NCBI RefSeq assembly: GCF_000368965.1
Contig: NZ_KB849780.1
Coordinates: 2,490,340 to 2,554,339 of the forward strand
Reading direction: 5' to 3'
Source: Acinetobacter calcoaceticus DSM 30006 = CIP 81.8
Lineage (GTDB): Bacteria; Pseudomonadota; Gammaproteobacteria; Pseudomonadales; Moraxellaceae
DNA: 64,000 bases
Positions within the stretch are counted from its first letter, which is position 1; every line of letters starts with the position of its first letter. The translations under genes and the position numbers were made by a program. This document shows positions 27,314-36,400 of the stretch, in pieces. Under the pieces are notes generated by a model. It saw only the letters and a list, made by a program, of their open reading frames with translations, was not told the origin of the DNA and searched no databases.

Positions 27314-29404
27314 ATGCAACACAAATTAGGTTTGTTGTCTTCCTTAGGTCTATCGTTTATATCGACACTCAGTTGGGGAGAAGAAACGTCAACGGTACTG
27401 GCAACCATACGCGTTCAGGCTGAAACTACCCAAGAAGATGTAAGTCAAAATAGTTCAGCGACTAAATTTTCTCATGATGTTTTGGACGTCCCTTTTAATC
27501 GTGCTTTTGTTTCTAAACAGGTGATGGAACAACAAGACGTTCAGCGCATTGATGATGCATTAACCTTAGTCAGTGGGGTTTTTCATCAGAATAATTATGG
27601 TGGTGGTTTTTGGGATAATTACTCTTTCCGTGGTTTTAGTGGTGATCCAAACTTAGGGGCAACCATGATTCGTAATGGTTTGAGTGTAAACCGAGGTGTT
27701 AATGCTCCTAAAGACATTGTAAATATTGACTCTTTAGAATTTTTAAAAGGGCCAATGGCTGCGCTATATGGCCGTGGTGAAACAGGTGGTTTGCTCAATC
27801 TAAATAGTAAAAAACCACAGTGGGAAAGCGAAAGTGAAATTAACTTACGCGCCAATAGCCAAGAACAATATCGAATGAGTCTGGAACATACCGCCCCGAT
27901 TAACGATGAACTGGCCTATCGTTTAGCAGTGGCTCACGAAGATAATCAAAGCTTCCGTGATCATGTCAGCAGTGAACGCTGGTTCTTTTCGCCGCAGCTC
28001 ACATGGAAAATTTCAGACCAGACTCAACTCGACTTTGATAGTGAATTTACTCAGCACAAAGGAACCTTTGACCGTGGGGTAAGCACCGTTAATCACCAGT
28101 TTGTAATGGACCCGAAAACCTTTACAGGCGAGCCTGACGATGGTGACATGAAGGTAAAAGATTACTTTTACCAGTTGCGTCTTAGTCACGAGTTTAATCC
28201 TGACTGGAAAATTAATAGTGCGGTCAGTTATAAAGATGCTCAAATGATCGGCTTTTCGACCGAACCACGACGCATACAAGCCGATGGTCGTACTTTAGAG
28301 CGTCAACGCCGCTATCGTGATTATCAAAGTGAAGATGTGCTAGCTCAAACAGAGTTACTCGGCAAAATTGATACATCTTGGGCCCGTCACGAAATTTTAG
28401 TTTCAACCGAGCTTGGTCAACTCGACTATCAACAATATCAGCTGCGTCGTAACCACAGCTCAGGCATGCCAAACACAATTGATATTTACCAACCTGAATA
28501 TGGGAAATATTTACCAGATTTAGCGCCGTTCACCAACACCAAAGAACAGCAACGTTACTTTGCTCTTAATGTACAAGATCAAATCTTTTTTAATGATCAA
28601 TGGAGTGTGTTATTCGGCAACCGTTTTGATCAGGTCGAACAAGACTTTAAAAATCACCTGACTCAGACCGAAAGCAACCAGACACTTCATCAAAATAGCC
28701 CACGCTTCGGAGTAAATTTTAAAGCCTCTGACCAATGGGCTTTTTATACGAACTATGGTCGTTCATTTGCCATGAATAGTGGTATGAATCGAAATGGACA
28801 AACCTTTGCTCCTGAAAAAGGCGAAAGCTATGAGGTTGGTACAAAATATAAAATAAATGACCAAAGTGTACTCAGCCTTGCTCTGTTTAAAATGAAAAAA
28901 CAGAATGTACTAACCACAGATCCAATCGACAATGCATTCCAAACAGCCGCTGGTGAAGTTAGCAGTAAAGGGATTGAATTTGACTTCAATAGCCAAATCA
29001 ATGACCACTGGCTCGTCAATGCCAACTATAGTTATACCGATGCTCAAATTGAAAAAGACCAAGACCTAGCAAAAGGTGCACGTCTGAGCAATGTGCCAAA
29101 ACACCAAGGTGCTGTGAGCACCAATTATGAATTTCTGCAAGAAGGCACGAAAAAGGCAGGTGTAGGTGCCAACCTCACCTATGTCGGTGAGCGCAGTGGT
29201 CATAACATTGATAATGGATTTAACTTACCGAGTTATACGCTGGTCAATTTAAATGGCTACTATGCCCCATCCGACCGCTTACGTTATCAACTGAATGTAA
29301 GTAACTTGTTTGATAAAACTTACTATGTCTCAAGCTATAGCGATTTGTGGGTTCAACCAGGTGATCCACTCAATGCCTCAATTTCGGCACAGTGGAAATT
29401 TTAA
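27314..29404 (+). CDS. TonB-dependent siderophore receptor
   Basis: 696 residues with a signal peptide (about residues 1-22, cleaved near SWG-EE). The plug domain contains LDVPFNRAFVSKQVMEQQDVQRIDDALTLVSGVFHQNNYGG and GPMAALYGRGETGGLLNLNSKKPQ. The barrel ends in the outer-membrane signature ISAQWKF with terminal Phe. A TonB-box-like ATIRVQAE is near residue 32. It resembles ferrichrome/ferric-hydroxamate type receptors, but the ligand cannot be told from sequence. A good terminator follows. Confidence 0.92.
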   Translation: MQHKLGLLSSLGLSFISTLSWGEETSTVLATIRVQAETTQEDVSQNSSATKFSHDVLDVPFNRAFVSKQVMEQQDVQRIDDALTLVSGVFHQNNYGGGFWDNYSFRGFSGDPNLGATMIRNGLSVNRGVNAPKDIVNIDSLEFLKGPMAALYGRGETGGLLNLNSKKPQWESESEINLRANSQEQYRMSLEHTAPINDELAYRLAVAHEDNQSFRDHVSSERWFFSPQLTWKISDQTQLDFDSEFTQHKGTFDRGVSTVNHQFVMDPKTFTGEPDDGDMKVKDYFYQLRLSHEFNPDWKINSAVSYKDAQMIGFSTEPRRIQADGRTLERQRRYRDYQSEDVLAQTELLGKIDTSWARHEILVSTELGQLDYQQYQLRRNHSSGMPNTIDIYQPEYGKYLPDLAPFTNTKEQQRYFALNVQDQIFFNDQWSVLFGNRFDQVEQDFKNHLTQTESNQTLHQNSPRFGVNFKASDQWAFYTNYGRSFAMNSGMNRNGQTFAPEKGESYEVGTKYKINDQSVLSLALFKMKKQNVLTTDPIDNAFQTAAGEVSSKGIEFDFNSQINDHWLVNANYSYTDAQIEKDQDLAKGARLSNVPKHQGAVSTNYEFLQEGTKKAGVGANLTYVGERSGHNIDNGFNLPSYTLVNLNGYYAPSDRLRYQLNVSNLFDKTYYVSSYSDLWVQPGDPLNASISAQWKF

Positions 29405-29418
29405 TTCATCCATAAAAT

Positions 29419-29448
29419 AAAAAAGCCCGAATCATTTTCGGGCTTTTT
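29419..29448. terminator. Bidirectional terminator after TonB receptor
   Basis: AAAAAAGCCCGAA...TTCGGGCTTTTT hairpin between convergent genes. Confidence 0.88.
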
Positions 29449-29449
29449 A

Positions 29450-29827
29450 TTAAAACATACCGTTTTCATTGATGAGTGGATCTGGCTGTATTTGCCCAAT
29501 GTCCCAAAACTCAGCAATTTTTCCATTTTCGAAACGACAAATGTGAACTACTGCCAAGGTTGTTAACCCGTTCATTTGCATTTCAATTTTAGAATGCACA
29601 GCAACTAAATCATCATCTTCAATGACATGTTGAACTTCAAAGAATTTATTTGGAGTTTCAATTGCACTTTCACGCATTCCTTCCTTCAAAGAAGTTGCAT
29701 CACCCGCATAATAAGGGTTGTGATGCTTGAAGTTAGGCACGGTGTAATTGCTATAGGCTTCATCGACTTCACCAGCAGCGGCAAGCTCTAAAAACCGTAC
29801 AGCAATTTGTTTTTGAGATAAGTTCAT
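29450..29827 (-). CDS. NTF2-like (SnoaL) family protein
   Basis: 125 residues with the typical SnoaL/NTF2 pattern: an N-terminal helix (SQKQIAVRFLELAAAGEVDEAY), FKHHNPYYAGDATSLKEGM, then beta strands ending HICRFENGKIAEFWDIGQIQPDP. The fold hosts hydrolases and isomerases or binds small ligands; no specific reaction can be assigned. It is followed downstream only by the terminator of the TonB gene. Confidence 0.82.
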   Translation of the reverse strand: MNLSQKQIAVRFLELAAAGEVDEAYSNYTVPNFKHHNPYYAGDATSLKEGMRESAIETPNKFFEVQHVIEDDDLVAVHSKIEMQMNGLTTLAVVHICRFENGKIAEFWDIGQIQPDPLINENGMF

Positions 29828-29855
29828 GATTATCTCCTACCCGTTATTTTAGACC

Positions 29856-30239
29856 TTACTGTAACAGGTCATCTTCTTCATCTTCATCCTCATCGAAGAC
29901 ATAGGCCATGCAGCCCCACCCATCATATTCGCCCTGAAACTTTTCAGCGATGCTGGTAAACCATTGCTCTAAGTCAACAATATCTGAGTACTCTGGTTCC
30001 ATGTTGACAAAGACCGTAATCACCCATTCATTTGGTTCAACAGAATCATCTTGAAAGAGTGAAACTTTTTGTTCTTGATAAAGTAAATAGAGCGCACATT
30101 GCTCTGCATTTTTCTGATCTTGAAAGGCGATAGAAAATTCAATTTCATGTAGATCGGTTAAATCATCCCCATCTTCAGCCATTTGCCAAAGTACATTGCC
30201 GTTATCATCGTCTGGAAATTGTTCGTAATCACGAGTCAT
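29856..30239 (-). CDS. RraB-like ribonuclease E inhibitor family protein
   Basis: 127 residues from ATG 30239 (AAGGGATCATATT upstream); another in-frame ATG at 30284 would add 15. Very acidic, with the RraB-type segments MAEDGDDLTDLHEIEFSIAFQDQKNAEQCALYL and EYSDIVDLEQWFTSIAEKFQGEYDGWGC and a Glu/Asp tail. RraB modulates RNase E in enterobacteria; that role here is by family only. Confidence 0.78.
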   Translation of the reverse strand: MTRDYEQFPDDDNGNVLWQMAEDGDDLTDLHEIEFSIAFQDQKNAEQCALYLLYQEQKVSLFQDDSVEPNEWVITVFVNMEPEYSDIVDLEQWFTSIAEKFQGEYDGWGCMAYVFDEDEDEEDDLLQ

Positions 30240-30366
30240 AATATGATCCCTTGTTGTTGTTGCCGTATTAATATTATTCGGCATTAAGAATACCCGACTT
30301 TTATTGCAGTTTGGGTATATATTCCGTTCCCAATTGCATCAAATTAATTTTTTAATTATATAAATT

Positions 30367-31032
30367 TTAAAAAGGCACCTGCGATTCAATCACCACATCC
30401 GTTCCATTTAATGGATGGTGAAAAGCCAAATATGCGGCATGTAACGCCATACGGTTTAAGTGAAATTGCTTAGGTTCAGGGTGATATAACTTATCACCCA
30501 TAATCGGATGTCCAATATGCATCATGTGTACACGTAGCTGATGCGAACGCCCTGTCACCGGCTCTAGTAAAACGCGGCTTTGATCGGTTTTTTCATCATA
30601 TATGAGAGATTGAAATAAGGTTTTGGCATGTTTGCCCAACTCAAAATGCACGATTTGTCTCGGGCGATTTTCCCAATCGGTAATGAGTGGAACCTCGACG
30701 CTCCCCTCTTGATTTACTCGCCCTTGTACCAAGGCAATATAATGTTTTTTGACTGTTCTGGCCTGAAACATTTTACTTACCGCAACCTCTGCATCGCGAT
30801 GCTTTGCAAACATAAGCAAACCCGAAGTCGCCATATCTAAACGATGCGTAACCTTAGCCAAAGGGAACTTTTCAAGTATGCGTAAATAGGCACTATCATG
30901 ATGTTCAGGCAACCTCCCCATAACCGACAATAAGCCCGCTGGCTTATCAACCACGACCAAATCGTCATCTTCAAATAGGATTGAAAGCGGATCTTGTGGC
31001 GGAGCATAAACAAAGTGGTCGTTTAAAGGCAT
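30367..31032 (-). CDS. RluA-family pseudouridine synthase
   Basis: 221 residues from ATG 31032 (the frame is open to 31116 but the RluA core starts near DPLSILFEDDDLVVVDKPAGLLSV). The catalytic aspartate is in VTHRLDMATSGLLMFAK. GRSHQLRVHMMHIGHPIMGDKLY completes the signature. There is no S4 domain, so it is closest to RluA-type enzymes acting on 23S rRNA and/or tRNA. The exact target is not assignable from sequence. Confidence 0.87.
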   Translation of the reverse strand: MPLNDHFVYAPPQDPLSILFEDDDLVVVDKPAGLLSVMGRLPEHHDSAYLRILEKFPLAKVTHRLDMATSGLLMFAKHRDAEVAVSKMFQARTVKKHYIALVQGRVNQEGSVEVPLITDWENRPRQIVHFELGKHAKTLFQSLIYDEKTDQSRVLLEPVTGRSHQLRVHMMHIGHPIMGDKLYHPEPKQFHLNRMALHAAYLAFHHPLNGTDVVIESQVPF

Positions 31033-31143
31033 GGTCGTAGAAACAGCAAGGGAGCATGGCGGCAGATCATAAAGAAATTTCCGATTTACCGCAAAATATT
31101 CTATACAGCTCATCATGTTCCACGTGAAACTCAGATTCAGTTT

Positions 31144-31845
31144 TTACCGTTTTTTATTCATTTCAGATAAAAGATCGAGCTGGATTTCTTGAATATGTGC
31201 AAGTCTTTCCCATTGATGTGATAAAAGATGATCCATTTTTTCATGTAAATGGCGAATCTCAAGCTCAGCTTTTAAATTAATTTGATAGTCATGTTGAGCG
31301 CGTAACCGATCTTTTACCTCTTGGCGGTTTTGACTCATCATAATGACAGGTGCCTGAATTGCAGCTAAACAGGATAATACCAGATTAAGTAAAATAAATG
31401 GATAAGGATCAACTGGATGTACAACCATCACTACAGTATTTAAAATGATCCAAGCCACTAAAAATAGTCCAAAACAAGTTAAAAAGACCCAACTTCCGCC
31501 AAAAGAAGCTATTTTATCTGCTAGTTTTTCACCCAAAGTCCAATTCTGATCGAACTCTGTCTCTGTATTTCGACTAATCAGCTCGTGCCGTTGCATACTG
31601 CCAATCACTTCATTTTCTAAAGTTGTTAACTCGCCCTTTTCTGAACGTAATAGTGATTGCACATACTTAATACGGTAGTCCGCCAAATCAGCACGACAAA
31701 TAAAGGTTGAAAAAGACCAATCCGGATAATCTTTCAAGATTTCTTCACCAATCACATCTCGAATAACTTCACCAGAGACCAGATCTTTTAAGGGAAAGCT
31801 CTTTCCACAAACGGCGCATTGGCGACACTGGTTTTTATTGTCCAT
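31144..31845 (-). CDS. DUF1003 membrane protein with N-terminal CxxC motif
   Basis: 233 residues. The N terminus has QCRQCAVCGKSFPLKDL, a likely metal-binding cysteine pair set. The centre holds two transmembrane helices (GGSWVFLTCFGLFLVAWIILNTVVMV and YPFILLNLVLSCLAAIQAPVIMMSQNRQ), the DUF1003 core. A charged C-terminal coiled-coil-like region follows. The function is unknown. It starts immediately before a TTT-rich spacer and is probably monocistronic. Confidence 0.8.
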   Translation of the reverse strand: MDNKNQCRQCAVCGKSFPLKDLVSGEVIRDVIGEEILKDYPDWSFSTFICRADLADYRIKYVQSLLRSEKGELTTLENEVIGSMQRHELISRNTETEFDQNWTLGEKLADKIASFGGSWVFLTCFGLFLVAWIILNTVVMVVHPVDPYPFILLNLVLSCLAAIQAPVIMMSQNRQEVKDRLRAQHDYQINLKAELEIRHLHEKMDHLLSHQWERLAHIQEIQLDLLSEMNKKR

Positions 31846-31922
31846 TTATTCAGCTCGCAATTGATAATACGTATATTATATAAACGATTTCAATGGATAA
31901 CATCGTAAATAAAAATAGTGCT

Positions 31923-32426
31923 CTAACCCAATATCTGTAAAGTGGCTGGTACTATTTTTCGGTGGGCAGGAATCACAGGCAACATGTACAGCCGCCCAAG
32001 TAAATTTTTAATATGGACTACTGTGGTCACGGTAAGAACTTGAGTCTCTTCATTTTTATAAATAGATAAAGTCACATTTAAATGTTTATCGTCATCGCCA
32101 ACCACTAACTCATTCTCGGTACGCTGTAACAAGGTAAAAATTCCAATTTGATCACCAGCTACATATTCATTTTCTTTTTTATTCGAATCAATTTGCTTAA
32201 AACTTCCTAAATCTTTAAGCCCAATCTTTGAAGTAATTTTATTACGTAAATTCATACTCCATTCTATCCATTGAGGCGTGTGATGGAACAGTTTAATAAG
32301 CTGCCCAAATACATTCAGGTCGGGTTGGCCAAGCACAATACTCCACGAATCGTGGAAGTAAGCATTGTTCAATTGAGATGAGATTTGGCTGTCATGCGGC
32401 AAGGCAGAAAGATAAGGCTTATTCAT
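31923..32426 (-). CDS. DUF2867 family protein
   Basis: 167 residues. The domain is recognised from YFHDSWSIVLGQPDLNVFGQLIKLFHHTPQWIEWSMNLRNKI and VHIKNLLGRLYMLPVIPAHRKIVPATLQ. It is soluble, has no signal peptide, and its function is unknown; DUF2867 proteins often accompany NAD-dependent epimerase-like proteins, which is not the case here. Confidence 0.75.
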   Translation of the reverse strand: MNKPYLSALPHDSQISSQLNNAYFHDSWSIVLGQPDLNVFGQLIKLFHHTPQWIEWSMNLRNKITSKIGLKDLGSFKQIDSNKKENEYVAGDQIGIFTLLQRTENELVVGDDDKHLNVTLSIYKNEETQVLTVTTVVHIKNLLGRLYMLPVIPAHRKIVPATLQILG

Positions 32427-32914
32427 AAATTATATTCTTGTAAAGTATCGTTTTTATTATAGAGAATTTTTTAGGGTGTCAAGGGAAAACATCTATGGTT
32501 TACTTCAACAATTATAACTTTGTAAGTTAGAACCTTATGCCTATAAACTTTTGATCTATAGCGTCCTAAGCCGAATCGAGACCTTTTGGGTGAGTACACA
32601 CTAACGTTATACGTTTTGGTGCATGCTACTCTTTTCGATCCCTATCACACCCTTGAGATATAGTTTAGCCAGCACCCTGCGGGATTGTTTTTCTAAGAAC
32701 AGCTAATTTTCATTATTTTTGGAAATTTTTACGCCATTAAGTAAATTAAAAAGAATTTATTCCCATTTCACCATAATTAGTTAAATTTAAATTCCACTTT
32801 ATTTGTATTTTACGGTTTATTTTACCAAGTCATTAACTATTTTTTATAGCATTGCATCAAAATATAAAAATTAAATCACCCTTCACTTCTTCAGTCATGA
32901 AGGGCAAAAATCTT
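32427..32914. other. 488-bp intergenic region with a possible small RNA
   Basis: No credible protein gene. Between 32515 and 32700 base composition is distinctly less AT-rich than the flanks and several dyads occur: CACTAACGT...ACGTTTTGGTG (32609-32632), and CACCCTGCGGG followed by a T-rich run (about 32671-32692). This looks like a short structured transcript on the plus strand ending at a weak terminator. The remaining ~200 bp is AT-rich. Confidence 0.35.
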
Positions 32915-34114
32915 TTATGAAGATATAAAACCATGCTTACGAGCACTGTAAACAGTGCATAACGCGATGAGAGCAAACACCAGCATCATCCATGGAAAAG
33001 ACGCTGCGCCAAGACTTTCAAGTAATCCCCCGCCAACCATTCCACCGAATGCGATAGCAAGGTTAAACATAGTGACCAGCATGGACTGTGCGACATCTGC
33101 TTCATGACCCGCAGTATTTGCTAAGGCTGTTTGTAATAATGTTGGAGCACCACCAAAAGTTACTCCCCACAGCACAACCCCAGTTATAACTACAAAACTC
33201 GAAGAGCTGTAAGCACCTAACAGTATTGTTGCGATAGCAAATACAAATAAGCTTAAAAGCGTTATTTTTCTTAATGATCGATCGATAAACATCCCTGTAA
33301 TGAGAATGCCTACAATTGAAGAAATACCAAATATAAAAAGTATGGTCTCAACTTTGTATGCCTGCCCTGTCGAAGCCAAGAAAGGCGAAATATAAGTATA
33401 AAGAATGCTATGGGCTAGTATCCAAAGGAATACGACTGCTAAAACAGCTCTAATGCCGGGCATTAAAAGAACTTTTAAAATGGGCAACCTTTTTTGTGCT
33501 GACTGTCCTGCAAAATCAGGAATACAAAAACGAATCCAGACAAATAAAATCAATGCCAGTAAAGACATTATCCAAAATACGCCACGCCACTCAAACAGCG
33601 TTCCTAACCAAGCACCCAAAGGAACACCAATAGACAAAGCAATTGGCTGCCCAATCCCAGCAATTGCTAAAGCTCGACCTTGATAAGATGCTGGGACCAT
33701 CCGTCTTACATAACCCGCTAAAAGCCCCCATATAACGCCCGCCGCCATACCTGCAATGAAACGAGCAATCAAAGTCAAAATATAATCATTTGATAAGGCA
33801 GTAATCGCATTAAATAAAAGTAACCCTGCAATCGCACTGAGTAACAAGGGTCTCCGATTCCAACTACGGGTAAAACTAATGAGAGGTATTGCCGCTAAAA
33901 CCGAACCTAAGGCATACACTGCAATAAGCTGCCCTGCGTATGCCTCTGAAATATTTAGCCCTTGACTGATTTGGGGCAAAAGCCCTGCTGGCATGGTTTC
34001 TGTCATGATGGTCAGAAAACCTGCAACAGTAAAAGCCAACAGTTTCCAAATTGGTAATTGAGCAGAAAACTCATCGGTTAACTGATGAGATGTTTCATCA
34101 CTCTTAATATTCAT
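32915..34114 (-). CDS. MFS transporter, DHA1-type (sugar efflux/drug efflux-like)
   Basis: 399 residues with 12 predicted membrane segments and the antiporter motifs of the DHA1/AraJ-type group (PAGLLPQISQGLNISEAYAGQLIAVYALGSVLAAIPL; RFIAGMAAGVIWGLLAGYVRRMVP). It overlaps by 4 bp (ATGA) with a 30-codon leader ORF. A TetR-type operator lies upstream and the repressor gene precedes it on the same strand, so inducible efflux is inferred. Substrate unknown. Confidence 0.85.
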   Translation of the reverse strand: MNIKSDETSHQLTDEFSAQLPIWKLLAFTVAGFLTIMTETMPAGLLPQISQGLNISEAYAGQLIAVYALGSVLAAIPLISFTRSWNRRPLLLSAIAGLLLFNAITALSNDYILTLIARFIAGMAAGVIWGLLAGYVRRMVPASYQGRALAIAGIGQPIALSIGVPLGAWLGTLFEWRGVFWIMSLLALILFVWIRFCIPDFAGQSAQKRLPILKVLLMPGIRAVLAVVFLWILAHSILYTYISPFLASTGQAYKVETILFIFGISSIVGILITGMFIDRSLRKITLLSLFVFAIATILLGAYSSSSFVVITGVVLWGVTFGGAPTLLQTALANTAGHEADVAQSMLVTMFNLAIAFGGMVGGGLLESLGAASFPWMMLVFALIALCTVYSARKHGFISS

Positions 34115-34203
34115 AAAGCTTTACTCTCAAATTCTTTTTCAGCGGACTTACCATGCTCTGCATAGCTATACGCTTGTTTTACAACGTTAGGATAAGAAGA
34201 CAT
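34111..34203 (-). CDS. 30-residue ORF translationally coupled to the MFS gene
   Basis: Starts MSSYPNVVKQAYSYAEHGKS and ends ESKAL-TGA. It has GGAGAACAA directly before ATG 34203, and its stop overlaps the start of the MFS gene (ATGA). It could be a leader peptide or the remnant of a longer gene cut by deletion; no family recognised. Placement 3' of the operator (34237-34250) makes it the first ORF of the efflux transcript. Confidence 0.5.
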   Translation of the reverse strand: MSSYPNVVKQAYSYAEHGKSAEKEFESKAL

Positions 34204-34236
34204 TTGTTCTCCATGTGAACTAAAAATCATTATTAT

Positions 34237-34250
34237 GGAACGATCATTCC
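34237..34250. promoter_or_regulatory. TetR-type operator upstream of MFS transcript
   Basis: GGAACGATCATTCC, one base off a perfect 14-bp palindrome; the perfect version stands at 34911-34924 before the TetR gene. Confidence 0.75.
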
Positions 34251-34311
34251 AATTTGGATTAAATAAAACCTTAACTATTCAGCTCAACAATAGTTAAGGT
34301 TTAAATGAGTT

Positions 34312-34896
34312 TTATAAAACGTTTAAAGCAATCTCGACCACATCCATTAAGCATTGCTTTCTTTGTTCAAGTGGGCTGCCTTTCGCTAAAACACGCAAAC
34401 CTTGCATAGTATTTAGAAAGAAACTTGCTAACGCACGCGGATTTTGAGTAGAAGCAATTTCACCAGATTGTTGAGCTTTAATTAATAAACTCTCTAAAGC
34501 ATGCTGTAGTTTCTGTAGGTTACTTACAACAAATTGAGTGACATCTTCATCATGGCCAGCCAACTCTAAACATGCATTTGCGACCAGACAGCCTTTGTGT
34601 TCTGCATCATTTAGCTCATCTTCAACTACATTAATCAGTAATTGCCGAATCAGTGCTTTTGGCGAGCCTGAACCAGACAACAACTTCACATTATTAAGTG
34701 TAGTTAAAAGTTCATAGCGTTGTAATGCCTTTTGATAAAGCCCTTGCTTACTTTCAAAAGTACTGTAAAGGCTACTTCTAGATAATCCTGTACCTTCAAC
34801 TAAGTCTTGAACTGAAGTCGCTGCATATCCATGACGCCAAAAAACATGCATGGCTGCATCAGCAATTTCATCAGTTTCAAATTCCTTTGTTCTCAT
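34312..34896 (-). CDS. TetR-family repressor
   Basis: 194 residues from ATG 34896 (frame open to 34926, but those codons overlap the operator). N-terminal HTH: FETDEIADAAMHVFWRHGYAATSVQDLVEGTGLSRSSLYSTFESKQGLYQKAL. The C-terminal ligand domain resembles the TetR_C group with VANACLELAGHDEDVTQF and SFFLNTMQGLRVLAKGSP. It sits upstream of the MFS gene on the same strand, with matching operators before both genes, so it probably represses itself and the pump. Confidence 0.9.
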   Translation of the reverse strand: MRTKEFETDEIADAAMHVFWRHGYAATSVQDLVEGTGLSRSSLYSTFESKQGLYQKALQRYELLTTLNNVKLLSGSGSPKALIRQLLINVVEDELNDAEHKGCLVANACLELAGHDEDVTQFVVSNLQKLQHALESLLIKAQQSGEIASTQNPRALASFFLNTMQGLRVLAKGSPLEQRKQCLMDVVEIALNVL

Positions 34897-34910
34897 AAGC
34901 AGCCTTAACA

Positions 34911-34924
34911 GGAACGATCGTTCC
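34911..34924. promoter_or_regulatory. TetR-type operator upstream of tetR-like gene
   Basis: Perfect 14-bp palindrome GGAACGATCGTTCC, 15 bp before the repressor start. Confidence 0.8.
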
Positions 34925-35147
34925 AATTAATTTATGATAGGAAGATAGAGAAGTCAAATTAAAAGTTATTTTATCAATCGTTGTCCCATCTGGATCATTC
35001 AAACCAAACTTACTCATTACTGCTTTTAAGATTTTTTGTTTTGCTCTTTCAGTATTATTTTTTATAGATAACTTTTTCGCTTGAATACATTATAAAAACA
35101 TATTATAAACTATTTCTAACCAAATAATTGGTTTTTGGAACTTTATA

Positions 35148-35849
35148 ATGAACAACAATATTATAATCTTTGGTTATGGAACAGGTATTTCCAAAGCCGT
35201 AGCACATAAATTTGGCAAAGAAGGCTATAAAATCGGGTTAGTGGCACGAAATGCCGAAAAACTCGAAAAGGCCATTTTAGAACTTAAAACACATGGTATT
35301 GAAGCTTACGCTTTTACATATGATTTAGCAGTTCTTGAAAACATACCAAATCTTATTAAATGCATTAAAGATCAATTAGGAGAGATTAAAAATATTCATT
35401 GGAATGCTTTCCATGATATTGAAGGCAACATATTGGAAACCCCTCCACTGGAGCTCACCAAAAGCTTTCATATTCGCGTTTCGAGCTATATTGCTACGGT
35501 ACAAGCTTGCCTACGTGATTTAGAAAAAAATCACGGCAGCATTTTATCGACAAATGGAATTTTCGCGTTCGATGCGGTCGGAATAGATTTAGTTGCCAAA
35601 GAATATTCATCATTAGCAATTACTGCTGCCGCCCAATATAAAACCACCAACTTACTTGCTCATAGTTTAGCTGACTCAAATGTTTACGTGAGCCAAGTGA
35701 TTGTGAATGGTTTTGTTGATGGGACATCTGGCGCACAAGATAAGACCTACACCGTACATCCCGAAACCATTGCAGAGCAGTTCTGGTACTTACACCAACG
35801 TAAACAAGAAACTGTTTCTCTTTGCGGTGAAGCAATTCAAGCTGCATAA
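35148..35849 (+). CDS. Short-chain dehydrogenase/reductase-like protein
   Basis: 233 residues. The N terminus IIIFGYGTGISKAVAHKFGKEGYKIGLVARNAEKLEKAI is an SDR Rossmann motif (GxGxGI). The active-site triad is weak: the usual Ser-Tyr-x-x-x-Lys is replaced by the region ILSTNGIFAFDAVGIDLVAKEYSSLAITAAAQYKTTNLL, where a YK pair is present but not the YxxxK spacing. It may be a reductase with altered chemistry. It is a lone gene, followed by a terminator and preceded by a 221-bp AT-rich region. Confidence 0.8.
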   Translation: MNNNIIIFGYGTGISKAVAHKFGKEGYKIGLVARNAEKLEKAILELKTHGIEAYAFTYDLAVLENIPNLIKCIKDQLGEIKNIHWNAFHDIEGNILETPPLELTKSFHIRVSSYIATVQACLRDLEKNHGSILSTNGIFAFDAVGIDLVAKEYSSLAITAAAQYKTTNLLAHSLADSNVYVSQVIVNGFVDGTSGAQDKTYTVHPETIAEQFWYLHQRKQETVSLCGEAIQAA

Positions 35850-35865
35850 AATTATTTCTTATGAC

Positions 35866-35895
35866 AGAAGAAGCGTAATCAATTACGCTTCTTCT
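35866..35895. terminator. Bidirectional terminator
   Basis: Perfect 14-bp stem AGAAGAAGCGTAAT/ATTACGCTTCTTCT with a two-base spacer, between convergent genes. Confidence 0.75.
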
Positions 35896-35935
35896 ACTTT
35901 TTAAATTTATACTTTTTGGGTGCAGAATTATTTAA

Positions 35936-36394
35936 TTATTTCTCATATTCTGAAGGATCAATTTTGTATTTTTTAAATAAAATAGAGCGTACAGAATCAT
36001 TTATGCTGTCATCATATTTAATAATTAAATAAATATCTTTCTTAGTTAAAGGAATAGTTTTTAAAATATCACTTAGCTCTGTACTTCTAATGGAACGTAC
36101 TTCACTTGGTTGTTTAGATATTTCAGGATCTTGCTCTTCAAACTTAAAATCAACACCTTGCAAGTTGAAATAAATCATAACTCTTCTGTTTAAAGAGTCA
36201 CTATCATCATATAGAACTGTTCCTGCTGGAAGGATTGTATATTCCGAATAATTATCACCATTTGAAGAAATTTTTAGAGGCTTCTCTAAAATATGTATCT
36301 TAGGCATTTCTCTAAAGCTCCACAGATAAAAATTTAAAACTAATTGAATTAAAAACAAAATTCCTAATATGATTATTACCAGATTTTTTTTCAT
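35936..36394 (-). CDS. Membrane-anchored periplasmic protein, candidate T6SS immunity protein
   Basis: 152 residues: one N-terminal transmembrane anchor (KKNLVIIILGILFLIQLVLNFYLW) then a ~120-residue hydrophilic domain rich in Asp, Glu, Lys and Ser. No family recognised. It lies 6 bp downstream of the putative VgrG-linked effector on the same strand. Position, size and predicted periplasmic location match immunity proteins against cell-wall-acting T6SS effectors; this is inference from context. Confidence 0.6.
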   Translation of the reverse strand: MKKNLVIIILGILFLIQLVLNFYLWSFREMPKIHILEKPLKISSNGDNYSEYTILPAGTVLYDDSDSLNRRVMIYFNLQGVDFKFEEQDPEISKQPSEVRSIRSTELSDILKTIPLTKKDIYLIIKYDDSINDSVRSILFKKYKIDPSEYEK

Positions 36395-36400
36395 ATATCC

